Positions 38,852-52,316 are shown, counted from the first letter of the stretch. The stretch is 64,000 bases of DNA from Fasciolopsis buskii (GCA_008360955.1 LUCM01006188.1:153250-217249), one strand, 5' to 3'. The notes: a model not told the origin generated them from the sequence alone. Translations and numbers: made by a program.

Positions 38852-40611
38852 GTAAGTCAGTCTGTTTTGTTTCTTAGTGGATTTAAGCGAGCTTTTCTTT
38901 GCCAATGTACCTTTCATGTGGAATCTGATTCAAAGGGAGAGAGAGAGAGATCGAAGGACCGACCGGATTTCAAAGTGGTCATTTGGAATGTCTCATTTTA
39001 AGACATTCCCTTGGCTGGATTACGCGAATTTGTTCGAGCTAACGGGAAAAATTGATCAACTGGACAATGAAACGGACGCCAATCCTTACTGGTTGAAAGC
39101 AGTCAGCCCGTCGGTCCACTTGCATAAAACCGTATTTATGCACGGGGCTAGAACAGACTCAAAAATCGGCGCCCAACTAGTCGAGACTCTATAGGCCTTT
39201 TCATCGTCGACAAGTCTCTAGCCGGTTCTCTTTTAGTTGACCTTGTAAATATGCATGCTAACAAGGCATGTTTTTATTTTGCATTTTGTGGAATATTACA
39301 ATTTTCAATCGCTTAGTTCATTAGGGAAAAAACAATGGAGAATTTACATCCGATGATTTTATTAGAGGACGCTCCTAGAACTTTTTCAGAAACTAGGGAG
39401 GCTATTTAGGATTCCAGAGTGCTACAGTCAACGATTTCTTCAGGTTAGTCGGAGTGTCTCGAGAGTAAAAGAAATAAAACAAGAGAACTGACCCCATTTT
39501 ATTCTCACATGCATTCCGTGTTATCACAATCTCAAATGTTTCGTTGTGACTTCTGCTGAATCTTTCAAGCCAGTTAACTTATGTTCCATGTACTCCGTTG
39601 TCCTGTTGACAGAGAGGTGTGTCTCCCTACGTAACGATTTTTCTACCCCGTAACTTACAAGCCCAGTGTTGACTAATTTATTGGCTGCATTGAATTCGTG
39701 CCACTAGTCTACAGGATTGTGTTGCACCTCAGCCGTGCTGTCTAACCATTGGATCTTGCGGCTTTTCAGTCATCAGGTTAACTACTTGATTAGGGGGCGG
39801 TGGGTCAAATTGTTTAGCACTGTATATCGACTGTCTTTCCCTTAGATAACGATATCGGCTCAGTAAGTCTTGCGACCTCAAAATGTTTACAGAATATTAT
39901 CGTAAACAACCGACTAATTTCTTTATTCCCTTCGACCGATAATAACAATTAGAATGGGCGTGGTGAAATCTGAAACCAAGTGATTGAAAATGTGTAATTT
40001 ACCTCTGTCTTGGCACGGACAATCGACCGACGATGAATGTGTGCAAGCGTCTGTGCTTTATGTGGACTGATTTTCGTCCATTGCCTACTGCATCCGTCGC
40101 GCATTTGACAGGACAGCACGAAGCATAATACAGTATAGTAACTCTGATGATAACTTGCACGAAACTCCTCAATGTCCTTCATTGAAGAGATTTACACCAA
40201 GTCGTTACAACCCGCAGCACACTTTGAGAATTCGTTAATGGTTGCTGATCGCTTCTAAATGATCAAGGTTCGCGGATTTTAAAAGGGTTTCCTTTGGTTC
40301 TAAAACCGATTTCGGTGATTTGTATTTTATGTCTGTGCGCATCGTAGATACTGCTTCACGGATGATGCTCAGTTTATCTAAAGATGGACGATAATTCTTG
40401 TGATGTGTACAAGGTGTCCAGTATAAACCAAGCCAGTTTATTTGTTTCTTTATCTCTTATTGGTATTTCACTGGGTCGTCATGACATCAATTGATTGTGA
40501 AGATTTGTTATTCATTACGTCTAGTTTGTTTAATCTCAGTGGTCAAGTTTGTATCTAGCTTGCTGTATTTTGTAAAACATCTAACTTTTCTGCTGCTTTG
40601 CCAACTCCCAG

Positions 40612-40695
40612 TTACCCTTGTTATCAAGGTGACTAATGTAGGGGAAATTTACCAGTTTGACCTAGTAAAGCTGAATTTAGAAAGCAATGCCACAG
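40612..40695 (+). CDS. Gene A, candidate internal exon (84 bases)
   Basis: A very strong pyrimidine tract and acceptor (TTTTCTGCTGCTTTGCCAACTCCCAG) and donor ACAG|GTAACC bound 28 codons. Phase 1 in and phase 1 out match the exons on both sides. In that frame it reads TLVIKVTNVGEIYQFDLVK followed by LNLESNAT, a beta-strand-like segment with one N-glycosylation sequon (NAT). It can be included or skipped without altering the frame of the last exon. It is not recognised as part of a named domain. I count it as probable because strong borders, phase and open frame agree, but no transcript is available. Confidence 0.5.
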
Positions 40696-41531
40696 GTAAC
40701 CAGTCAGCGATTTGCCGTTTAAGCACTTCAGCGTTCTTATGTCGTGCAACAGCAATACGCTACTAATAAGTAGCCATGTTACTTTGGTAAATATCCATCA
40801 CCTCGAGCGAAAGAGGGTGGGAGGGGAGAGTAATTTTGATGGTAGCAAGCCCGGATGGGTTAATTCACAGGACAGGAATAAGAGCGCATGTACTGTGACC
40901 CAGTTGTCTAACACGAGTCACTAGCCACGATAACTCTCATATTCAGGATAGATACATCGCTATTTATGGGCTCTCAAGGCTTTTCGGGAAGATTGCGACT
41001 GCCCCAGTCGCGGCTGAAATTGATGCTCCGAGTTTCGTTGTTAATATTTTTCTATCAATATTTTCTCGATTGACCCTGTTCTATTTAAGACGTGGTGGTT
41101 TCTGCTCCTTCATCTCTGTATAACTAACTCATTCGGGTCTAGAAAATCTTTTTGGTCAGCAGACTTCGATGGTGGTTGACCGAGGTCATCATACATTTGG
41201 TCGTTTTGTGATGTACATTTGAGAACTGCCCTCGTGTTCCCCTCATTGGATTCCCACGTAACTGATAACGGTCGATGAGCTTAGTCAATTAGTGAAATAT
41301 AATGTACGCAAACCTGATGAGCGCTAGCGCTTAGTTTTCAGACTAAGTTGACAGTTCTCTATATTCACTGATTCATTTCGCCGTTTCTTGTGACAGTCTC
41401 GCACACCATTCTTCAAATAACATTATGAACAATCAGGTCTGTGAAATGCCAACTGTCAGATGGATTCGTACTTCTCCTTTAACTTTTGTTCACATTCGGA
41501 TTGCCCACCGTTATTTCGCTCCCGTTTTCAG

Positions 41532-41659
41532 GGGCGGAGAAACTACTATACTTGGAAAACAACGATTTGGAAGAGTTCGATGCCATGTCAACAGAAGGTT
41601 ACTATCGCATTGTGCAAGATGCTGATTTCGGCGATCAATCCCCGACAGAACGAAGATGA
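41532..41659 (+). CDS. Gene A, terminal exon with stop codon
   Basis: Acceptor CGCTCCCGTTTTCAG begins an exon whose first two bases (GG) complete the split Gly codon left by the previous exon. It then reads AEKLLYLENNDLEEFDAMST and EGYYRIVQDADFGDQSPTERR, stopping at TGA (41657-41659). Two other frames are also open here, but only this one keeps the phase of the upstream exons. The acidic, tyrosine-containing tail follows a basic segment in the preceding exons. Candidate poly(A) signals AATAAA occur at 42258-42263 and about 42288. The whole visible part of gene A would encode about 290 residues; function unknown. Confidence 0.6.
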
Positions 41660-42442
41660 ACTACTGAAATTCTGGTCAACCTATCCATTTACTTAATTGC
41701 CTACTCACTCACTTACTTATTTACTCCTTCACTGGCTAATGATCAAACAAATAATTTCCCTCACTTATAAAGTAAGAATTAAAACAGTTCTGTGGCCCTT
41801 CGGCTGTCCGTACTTTGAGCACAACTTAATGCCAACATCAGCACCGCCACTGTCAACCATCGTCATTGGTTTTCTCCATTAGACCTGGAGGTTTAATTCG
41901 ACCTGGCTACTCTATTGGATATCCGGAGGGCCGTCGTCTGTTGGACAAAACAATGGCCCTGAAGTAGCGGAGTTACTGGTCGTTCTTCAGTGAAAAAGAC
42001 ACTAACAGCACAAGCCTGTTCACTCGCATGCACGTGTTACCACCATCGTCCGAGTTCCCTTTTGCTTCATTCCCGTAATTATGAACAAAAAACTCACACG
42101 GCGAACGGCGTCACGTTCGCAATTCTGTACACAAACGAAGAAATTTCACAATACAATGAGATTCGGGGCACTCCTTAGACGGCGACAATGATGTACACTG
42201 TTTTCTTTTCACTGACATCAATTCCTGTAAAACAAAAATTAACAATTGTGAAAACCAAATAAAGTAATGTTCACCCGTCCAGACGTCAAATAAACGGTTA
42301 TTTTCGTCTCTCATTGTCATCTGACAATGAGACGTTTTCGCGTCACTGCTACATTGAGCATTGTGACCGATGTACTATTCGCGAGTACATGTTCATGCAT
42401 TCACTTGTTTTATTGGTTCCGCGCATAAAGATCATAACTTGT

Positions 42443-42470
<28 letters not shown>
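42443..42470. repeat. (CA)n microsatellite
   Basis: About fourteen uninterrupted CA units; the His-Thr repeat frames over it are spurious. Confidence 0.96.
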
Positions 42471-42474
<4 letters not shown>

Positions 42475-45225
42475 CTCGAATATGAACACGCGCACTTACT
42501 CGGACAGAATTCGCCCGTGAAATTTTTCGCACTCACGGGTTTCATTACATTGACGGGATAACAAATTCCACGTCTCGTGGAATCCGAAGTGATGGGCTTT
42601 TTCATTTATTTCTCCGTACAACCCATCTTCGAATAAAAGAGGTTTTATTCGATGAACTCGAACGGGAACAGTCAAATCCACCGATCTCAGTTGTACACTA
42701 TGCGTTCTGGGGTGGGTGACTATGTAGTGGCGTGCGTACGTGCATTCAGCTTCCATTTTCACGCCTCTTGGTCAGCGTTTTTTGCCCCTATTGTATCCAC
42801 TGCATTTGGTCTTTGAGTATCCCAGTGTTCATACACAATTACGCAAACATGCATTGGTTTCGGTCATGCGATGGATGTAAAGGTGAAATGATGTGCAGAC
42901 TTGCGCTTTTTGATCTCTCACATCTTTTGGTTACGTGCATCGAAACCGTACGAGGTGAATCTTATTTATTTGGACGAATGTCGACATTCGTCCACCTGTA
43001 TCACATTGTACGTGCAGTGTTGGTTTTCTCGTCCATATACTGACTCGTGACAATATGCGAAACAGAAATCCAACTGTTGTTTCTCTGTGACTTGTTTTTA
43101 GTTTTGTTCGGTCCATTACATCAGGAAATCTACTAATTTTAATGGCACATGAAGGTTTCACAAGCGGTTAACTAGACCTACTCAATGTGGAGATTCACTG
43201 GTCCTTCCGGCCTGTTTTGTTCAGACATTCGGCGTGGAAATCTGTTGCCCAGTGCAGATAACACGGTCAGCTACATCTCGGCGATTCTAGGTACGCAATC
43301 CGGACTGAAGGCTTTTTTTGTGCGGATCAAAATATCATATTTTAAGGCTCGGCTCCGCGCGAAGTGAACCCTTAACTTGCTACTAATATGAAGACGACTT
43401 GGCACTGCTACCTTGTTTGCATTACGGCAAAACCTGTTTAGTTCCGCTCACTTTACACTGAATACGAATACTTTTTTGAAATGTAAAACTATTCAGTAGT
43501 GATAGACCCACCCATCAAATAGGAAGTTGACAAAATCGATCGTGAAGAACTTATTTTGCCGTGGTTCGACCAGCACGTAATCAAAATTTCGAAGACAAAG
43601 TTGTCTACTAAATCATTCTCGTGTGCACGATACATACATTTATTTCTTTTTTCTAATCCAGTAATGGGATTTACGGCAGGCGCATGCCTTACAGCTCATA
43701 GGGCTCATATCATTACGAAGATGAACCAGCAACCATCACTCTGAAAATTGACTAGCATAGTATCACATTAGATCCTAGTAGGCCACATGACGGGCCGATT
43801 GACAACTAGTTGCCATTTATCTCCGTTGACCGGGCGACTTAATAATCGAAACTAGTTTTGGAGGTGCGAAAGGCTTAATTCACCTGCCCACTCTGAACGT
43901 TCCCATTAAGAATAATAAACCTATTGCGCAGATTAGGGTAGGTAAGAAAGCCATCTCCCAAACACAAAAGCTGAACTGCCGTTCTGCGTTTAAATAACTT
44001 CAGTAGACGAATCAAAATCATGAATCATGCTACCGTGTAAGATGTTGAACTCTTTGAAGTAACAACCACTGGAACGTTTGCCTTGATTAAATGCCTGGGT
44101 CGCCATTGAGGTCTCTGACGGTTTCAGTTTAACCACCATCCGAAAAACTGTTGGCGAAATACTGTCCGAAAACGCGATTTCTTTTCACCAAAGTCTTTGG
44201 GACACTAGCGCTCCATTATCCATTAAGCTGGCATTGCAACGCCAGTTGTACTCTGTTTTCCGTAGCTGTCATCGCCTCCTTGTGGCAGAACGTTTTGCGG
44301 CCCAAGGACAAAAATTCGAAAGGCCTTGGTATCTGTTCCTCGCAGTACGACAAGGCACTCAACATCTTAGGTAGATGATGAATTTTCGCCCGTCTTTCGA
44401 ACCATGGCAATCAACTATCAGTCTTTTACGCCGTTATATTTTGAATTAGTGACAGTTTACAAAGTAGAAAAACCAAAGCTTTTCCTATTTCCGCTTCAAC
44501 CGAAGGTGTTCAATCGAGTGCAGCTCTTTTATTGCGCTTATTCTTGACGCACGTTTTTTCACGTCAGTCAACGGCAAATTCTATTCTGATATTCGCTGAA
44601 GATATCATGATTTTGATCCCGATTTATAATCACAGTATGCTCCTCAGTCCTCGAGGAACGCATTTTGATTTTTTTTGTTCAAATAACTTCAAACATACCA
44701 AGCGTTTTGGACCATTAAGAAACGAATCTCTGGAAACAGTTGTAAAGTGTCAGCAGTCTGCTGAGTATTTTGAAATTACCACGTCTATGTTCGTCATTTT
44801 ATGTTGTTTGTTCGTCCCCTAAAATAAGAAGACCGACCTGCTGCATAATTCACCTGAGGAAAGTGAGTGTAACATCTATTACCGTCCGAAGTTTCACTCT
44901 TGCTACCTCACCAACTGTGTCCCCGCTTTTTCAGTAATGCTATTGGTTTGAAACTACATAGGTCATTAAATTATTCATCATGCGATACTCACGCTCCAGT
45001 TGCCTCATGATAAAAGATTTTATGAGCTGCAAAATCTACTACTGGCACTCAGCAAATGACCAAGATCTTTAGGTCATGCTATGAACTTTTGCCGCACTGA
45101 GGCTGCATGCAAGGAAGGTATTCGTCGGTGGAGGTTGATTACTCTGCTCCGGCTGCCCGTGACCGCACAAATCAGTAACAGAGGTGCAACGTCATGATAT
45201 GATAAATTTCAATCAGTCGTCAAAA

Positions 45226-45330
45226 CCTGTCCGGTAGCCCAGTGGCTAAGGCGTCTGACTCAATCGTTTGTGCCGGATTCAGTTCGGCCAGAGTGGATAT
45301 TTGCTGCTGCTGATTTCTAGTATGGATTAT
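45226..45330 (+). mobile_element. tRNA-derived SINE, degraded
   Basis: CTGTCCGGTAGCCCAGTGGC followed by TAAGGCGTCTGACTC is a tRNA-like head. It aligns with the heads of the two SINEs at 52.1-52.7 kb (CCCGGTAGCGTAATGGCTAAGGC there), so it belongs to the same family. The B box region is worn (GGATTCAGTTC for GGGTTCGGTTC). The body may extend to about 45.4 kb. It lies just beyond the 3' end of gene B. Confidence 0.6.
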
Positions 45331-45627
45331 ACGGCTTTAAGTGGTTCTCAGTGGTCAGGTGAACGCTTAAACCGCATGATGAATAGCTCTGTGATATCTT
45401 TCTTTGCTGAACGCAGACGCTGATGAACTTCAAAATGGGACACAAGGTCTCTCCCTGACCCGACATTCTAAAGATGACGTGGCCTTGCGCAGCATGGGTG
45501 CGCTAAGCAATGCTTAGTTTTCCCTAGACTACTAAGCGACCCCCAGAAGTGAGAAAAGGCTACTAAGCGTCGAGAAAACCTACAGTTGTCACATCTTCAA
45601 TCAACAAAACCACAAAACTAGCAGTAC

Positions 45628-45633
45628 TTTATT
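45628..45633 (-). promoter_or_regulatory. Candidate poly(A) signal of gene B
   Basis: AATAAA on the minus strand, 218 bases after the gene B stop codon. It is the first such hexamer downstream and would give a short 3' untranslated region. Confidence 0.45.
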
Positions 45634-45850
45634 CGAATATAGTGAGTTGAAAGTGGAACACAAAAAAGTCAACCAATTAGTAGTTTATGGCGATAGGGAT
45701 TTGGATTGTAGATTCAGGGTTCCCAATCATTATTGTTCAGTTGTTCCATTTATGATTCACACAAGTACGGGCGTTGCACTCAATACCGACAGGGAGGCAT
45801 ACATAACTAGTCGTCTCTCACGTACGTCGCAAAACTGTTTTGCGCTTTAG

Positions 45851-46479
45851 TCAGATGAAGACGATACGCCGAAGGGTTTGTAAGGTTGATGTGAGAAGTA
45901 GATGAATGTGAAAATGATGCATAACGGATGCTCGGTTTTTGTCCGTCGCATTGTTTCCGGTAGGGTTTTCAGATTGACTTGATTTTCCCTCCCCATCCTT
46001 TTCACTTGCAATCGCACTTGTGGGATTCAAAGTTTGTGATTCTTTGTTTTCCCCGTTATCATTTTCATTGTTTTCTCTGGTGTAAGTCGTGGTTGAGGTA
46101 TCGGTAATTAAAGAGGAAGAGTCAGATGCATGATTACTGAAGTGTGAACTGATCCCGTTCGACGGATTGCCATCGTCATTTACCCTGTTGGTGGCGATGG
46201 GGGTAGTACTAGTTCCGTCAGTGGTAAACGTGGTGATGGCTTCAGTGTTGGATGTGGTCTGTTTGGTTTCCGTGGTTGCAGTGTTGGGGGTGGCCGTAGC
46301 AACAGGCGCGTTTGTACTGTCGGGGTCGGCGAGACTGATTCTTGGGTCAGGACCGGTGGTGCTGCTAACGGAGTTTTTCTCGTCAGACTTGTCTTCGCTG
46401 CCACTGTTGTTATTCTCGGGGAGTACCTCATTTACGGATTGGTTCCCTTGAGCGATGCCATTTATCTGACCGATTTCAT
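45851..46479 (-). CDS. Gene B, terminal exon: secreted mucin-like protein
   Basis: On the minus strand, acceptor AATATTCCATTTCAG opens a 629-base exon. Two bases complete a split codon, then 208 codons run open to TGA (45853-45851). It has no early ATG in frame. It begins EIGQINGIAQGNQSVNEVLP. The middle is dominated by Thr, Ser, Asn, Asp and Glu (TTGPDPRISLADPDS, TATPNTATTETKQTTSNTEA, TTDGTSTPIATNRVND, DSSSLITDTSTTTYTRENNE), as in O-glycosylated mucin-like domains, with sequons NQS, NNS and NAT. The C-terminus is SVMHHFHIHLLLTSTLQTLR and then RIVFI, a modest hydrophobic stretch that does not look like a standard GPI signal. Splicing to the signal-peptide exon at 56263-56317 keeps the frame. 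The family is not recognised; a surface or secreted glycoprotein is inferred. Confidence 0.66.
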
Positions 46480-49400
46480 CTGAAATGGAATATTGGTTTA
46501 TTCACTATTAACGCCGTTGGCGAAAACATCGTCTATACATAAGTCACGACGAAACTCATGCGATAAACGTCATATGAGCAATTTCTGCTCCAATATGAAG
46601 CAGCATAAAGAAGTAAGTACTTAAATTGGTATTCCTCTTATCCAGCGAAAACTGACGAAGTTATCTAGTGAGCAAATTCAAGCAATATCTCATTTGAGCC
46701 ACCATGAGTCTATCTTAACCATGATACATCACAACCCTGTTAAAAAAAACAAAGTGAGATTAATTCACAACAATATGATGCTTATTTTGCTGGGAATCCA
46801 GCGTCAATAGACGGTGGGAATCGATGGCCCCCTTCAGTAACTTTGATCATTTCGATGTGGCATTCAGCTCCTCCAAGGTGAAATTGCTCTTACTTCATAA
46901 TTCAAGAAGCTTTAGAATCTCCTAATCAGTACCCACTGGTTGGGTACCTCCTTTAATTATCACTGCAAGACAGGAAACATACTCTGAATGGAAACAAAAA
47001 TTGAGACCGGGCTATGATTTTACGTGAAATATTACTCTCCGCAGAACTGTACTTTTACCTGGTTTACGTCAGAGTGGAGGAAAACCACCTGACTCAGGAT
47101 AACATGTTTACCAATTTCTACCGTTTTTATATTGTCTGCTTTCTTAAAACGAGACCGTTATCTTTTCTAACGTAACAACAAAATTTTCCCTAGAGACATA
47201 GCGTTCTCTGATGTTATTGATTTTCTAATTTTTATTCTTGTTGAAGTGAACAAGTTGAGCGGGAATAAGAAAGGGATAACTTTGTCGGAGAAGTTTTTTT
47301 AGAAATTTTCATTTTGTATGTGTTTTTCAGGTCAGCGTATGCCATTTATTCATCAGCAAAATTGACTAGTCCTTAAGTAAAAGTGCTCAGCATTTTCTAC
47401 TATTGTGCAGAATAATCGTATTCCCTGCTCCAATTTGTGATTACTTCTTGCTACGTGTCTAGTGGAACTTGGAACGTTTGAATATATACCGAGTCTATCT
47501 GAACGATGGCGTATGATATATCGGTAATAATCTGCGACAGAATCACAGGAAATAACTGTCGTGAGATTTCATTATGAATATAGGTAGTTTTATGGCCAAT
47601 TTTGTGTTATTAATTCTTGAAGGAAGAACATGCTCCCGGAAAAGTTTATTCGTTCAACATGATGTAAACCGTGGCCTTGTTTAGTTTTAAACGCTGAAAA
47701 AGTTTAGACAGTTTTAAATCGCCTGCTATTTCGAAATTGGTTCGTTATCCTCTACAATGTGGTACTAAACGATTTCACAGTTTTTCTCTCCCTGCTTCAC
47801 CGTCATGGTAACGATGTAAACGACTAGGGCAACGCACCTAAATGACCTTGACACAGGTTTGACTTTAATGTAAATCAAGATCCTTCCTAAATTAAAATTT
47901 TTCTGTTCCTGATCGACCATGATTGTTCGACCCCAGTAATCACAAAATACCCCGATAAATAAATAGTTATCTCCAGCGTAGAAATGTGCACTCGATAAAA
48001 CAAGTGCTTTTGTTGGACAAGCGAATTTCTTATCATTTATGAAATTAAATTGAAAAATTCCAAAAGAAACTTCGAAAGACGTTTATGAAATTTCCGTGCA
48101 CATGTAGGATTTTATTTTCCCTAGTCAGACGAGTTTACTTTGACAACCAAAGTTACCCGTGTTTGACTGGTCTTTTTTCAGTCTACAAACAGGTATAATT
48201 AAGAAAACCTGTAAAAACTCCATGATATCTTCTGGTGCTTTTTACACCTAGCAAATGTTAAAGCCTTAAGACTATTAACAGTGGAAATTTTTGAGTGCCT
48301 CACAATCAGCGATACGCGTGCGTACGTTTTAGGTGCAAGTGATATTTAGATGAGTGAATAAAACTGTCCAGATGCACACGGTCGAATTAACGGTTATAAC
48401 CCCTCGGTCGACATGCGTATCTGGAGCTACTTGTCCAGACTTCCCTATGCTTTCCTACATATATATATATTATATCAAGCGGAAAATTGCCCACACGCCT
48501 CTTGATATACTTAAGCAGCTTTAGCGCACTCTTGACAATGACTAATATGATAGGACCTATTGAGTGAGATCTGGACAACCTAGACTTACAAGCCGTGCCA
48601 CGACAACTTTTCTTCTGGAAGTGTATAAATGTCTAAACACCAGGCACTCAATGAGAGCCCACACGACATCTGGAATTGGAAGCTGGCCCGCGAAAGAACT
48701 TGAGCCAAAGGACCTTTTATAACGTTAAATTCTGGTCCGGTTAACCGTGGTAAGCAGGACAACATGGTTCCCTGAACCGCCTGATCAGACTGTGAAGTTG
48801 CAAGCCGATTTTCCAATTCAGACATGAAACAAAGACAGATTGATGAAAATCACTGACTTCGTTGTTCTCATTTTGAACGATGAATAAGCCTATTGATGTC
48901 TTGCTGTTCCGTGACTGTGAGCTTCTCTAGTTAACGAGCAGTGCCGCTTGCATTCAAATCTACGCAACAAAATTACCGATCCGATGCCCATGTTTTTTTA
49001 ACATATTCAAGTAGCATTAAAAACCGCCAGTACCCAAAAGTGGAGGCACCTAAAGCATGCTTTTTTCGTATGACGATCTTGATTGTGAGCTTTAAAGTAA
49101 AGTTTTGGTAGAAATGCGGAATTTTTCGTCCCGAACACTTGATACGAATTTCCCTTAGTGACCGGATTGAGGGAACAGTCTTTGCTTTCACTACCGTAAG
49201 TGCTAATAGCGGTTAAATGAGACTTGACAAATGTGGAACAGTTAGAACCGAACGCCAGTAATCAAACCTGAGCATGGTCTTAGTCTGTTTATTAGACGTG
49301 TGGTATTGTGCACAGTCTGAATGCAGCACACTCAACTGTCAGGTGCTCTGGCAACAGCTGGGCAAGCCTAATACGTACACTTCGATAGATGCATTCACTC

Positions 49401-52114
49401 CAACTGTTTTTACTCGGCTCCGGTTGATTTGATTGTTGTTGGAAATGTGAGTGATGAAAATAAAAACGAAAAACGTTTAGGTCCCGATCACCATTGATTC
49501 GCCCATACGTAGATCTTACGAATAACCATAGAACACATCGCATTCATAAAAGCCTTTAGGCCATACAAACCTAAACGAGTCTTGATAGTCATTCAGCTAG
49601 CTACATGGGGTTTTCCTAATAACAGATCTAACAACTTCAAGCAACACTCCTAATATGGATCCTTTTGGCCTGAAATTTACTGGGCATGATGCAGTCTTAC
49701 TATTTACATTCAGTTCAAAGGAATCAATCGACCTGCTCGCCACCGGAAAGTGTACTTTGATTAGCAAAAATAAAGTTCTATTTGAATGCATGATCAATCG
49801 GATTACCGGACTATATCTAGGAACTGTGTTTCGCGTCCGTTTCACGTTTGATGATCGAAGTCCTGCGTAGATATCTCCATTTATATGTGTATACATGATA
49901 TATATAAAACAGCATATATAATATAGATACATATATGCGCAGAACTATCTCCGCCGCATTGCAATCCAGCTAGAACCTCTTGTTTTGGATTTCTTACCTC
50001 TAGAAATTCATTGATTCCTCTAGATTTCTGAAGGTAACCAATTCGGATTTCGGGATACATGCTTCATACACATTGAAACACGGATCTTCTCATCAAATCT
50101 TTATGTATGCACTCATTCTTTGTCCACTTTACTGGTGTTGCGCAGCTTCATGCTGTTCTGAATAAACTGCATCTTTTGTTATGATTATCGGTAAATATGA
50201 GACAGTTCCACATTTGCTAGATCAACGGCGCTGAAAAGTTTGCATCTTCGTCAGGGTTATTCGGGGTGATTTCCTCCTTGAAGTGGTACATTCTTTTTTG
50301 CAGTTTTTATCAGCCTATCCCTTTTCTGTATGTTCCTGATAGTAATACTTTTCTTATCGGCTGGTCCAGAACGATTTATCTCCTCCGCCTCGGTTTGACA
50401 CATTTTGCAACACTGCCCAGACAGCAGTTTTGGCCGATGTAAACCAGGTTCCTTTGTGCATAAATGTCAAAATTTAGAGTTTTGACAAAGCCACTTGTGT
50501 AAGAGTAAAATGCAGCCAGAAGTATAGTCCGATTGGCTGATTATGGTGTCATTGCGAGCGATCTTAAACAGATTATTAGCATATTGCATATTCGTTAAAT
50601 AACCACTCACCGATCGTTAGTTAGCCGCCGACTAATCACATCAACGCAGCTCATCCTATCATGAATACAAGAATTAAGCCGTTTCAGTTGCCCCTTGATG
50701 TGTAAACCCTTCATCTATACATTTGCACCAACAACAGGAAAAAGCCCGCTCTTCATTATCTTTTTGGTTTGACATGAACAGTGCACGTGCTCCGTGTACC
50801 TTCTGGCATGCTGTTGGGTAATGAATAAGTTGAACAAATCGGATTTTAGTCCAGTATGTAACATTTCTCACTTATTCCATTGCGTGGTGCTGTTGGGTAG
50901 TGATAAATCTCATCAAGCGACTTATGGCAATCACAAACTTGTCTTAAACAGTGTGCAAAAGAAAAGAGACCATGTTGCGTTTCAAAACGTTCGTCATTTT
51001 ACAAGGCAACTGCATATCATACTGAGCTAGAAAAATATTTTAGAGTGCCTCTATTTCTGTTATCGAGAATTATCACTCAAACAAATACAGGCACTTCAAC
51101 AGATATTTCTGATTCCTATCCTCCGGCGAATTTTCTGCGGTACAGTGGGTCCGAAAACTGAGACTACACAACGACTCGTATTATCCAAGTGTTATAGTCC
51201 GGTTGAAATCTATCCATACCTAGTTGGAATCCCTTCCAGAAAGAGACTGATGAGATATGCACATCACGAGGGACACTAATTTGTAATTCGCCTCGAAGTA
51301 TTTGTACGTCATTCTCACTAGTCGTCATTTGCAGGCTGAGGGTAACCAATGGCGCCATAACCTTCTTGAAGACCGCCAGCACTGCATTTCCAGCACGCAA
51401 CTCGCTACGGAATAAAAAGTTAACGTTTGCTTCCAAGTTTATTTGTGTTTAATTTTATCGTTTAACTTTAAACACTATGCTTATGCTGATGACGCCTTGT
51501 ACTTTGGACACGGAGTTCCGAGAGTTTTTGGAATCCTACCACTCGATGGTCTTTTAGTGACCACACTGTTTTAGAGTAAGCAGAATTATTTTTAGGTGGT
51601 TTACCATGAGGCTCGAATGTTCTTAGAAGGTGTTAACTCAACAGAAATGCTTATACGAATTCAGTCCCTGCCAGGACAGTGAATACCCATAGAACTCTAA
51701 CTGTAATGCGGAACCCCGGATGAATGGGTTTCGATTTAGAAGGCACTCTAAAAGGAAGATAATAATAACAATAGTAAAAGCATTGTAGGAAAATCAATCA
51801 AGCAGTCACCTAAATGTCTACCTCTATGGGCGTGAAGTGACCAGGAACAACGTACAGGAGCAAACTATACAGTGACTACGCTAAATTTTGCTAATGCCAT
51901 GTTGACTCCTTCAAATCGCACGGTTGACTCGCCCATAATGTGCGCCACTGTTTTCACAAGTGCATTCTTTTACAGAGTGTTACGGTTGAGCTAATTTCGT
52001 TGATTATTGAAGCGATCGTTATGAACACAATCTTCTATTCTGAGTCGCGGCTGTAGAACTTATCAGAGATTCATTTTAGTAGTAGGAGATTGAATGTTTT
52101 CATGAAATAATTCA

Positions 52115-52316
52115 CCATGTGATATCATCGCTCAACTCACCATAAAGAAACCATGGAAGCACTGTACAGCTGTTTCATCCTTGTTAGGAATCATCAGCAG
52201 TGCATATCCACCGCGCCCGAACTGGGACACGCGAACCCGGAACGAACGATTCCGAGTCGAACGCCTTAGCTATTACGCTACCGAGCAGGCTCTGAACGGT
52301 TTGTTGAACTTCACCA
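52115..52316 (-). mobile_element. tRNA-derived SINE, left arm of inverted pair
   Basis: On the minus strand the copy starts TGGTGAAGTTCAACAAACC and enters a tRNA-like head (GGTAGCGTAATAGCTAAGGC). It carries a B-box-like CCGGGTTCGCG and ends ATATCACATGG. The copy at 52453-52664 is its near reverse complement. Here the GGGTTC hexamer occurs once. It lies in the gene B intron in the same orientation as the gene. Confidence 0.82.

Larger units (their letters stand above)
41660..45600. other. Gene A 3' flank and intergenic region
   Basis: AATAAA hexamers at 42258 and 42288 may serve gene A. A (CA)n microsatellite at 42443-42470 and a tRNA-like SINE at about 45226 are present. Short open frames near 42.7-43.1, 44.2-44.8 and 43.5 kb show no support. 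No RNA gene is recognised. Confidence 0.45.

Noticed and set aside
46167..46451. Plus-strand 94-codon frame with a strongly hydrophobic product
   Set aside because: It is the antisense shadow of the Thr/Asn-rich gene B exon: ACC/AAC codons read backward give Gly/Val-rich hydrophobic sequence. The minus strand has the splice borders and phase support.
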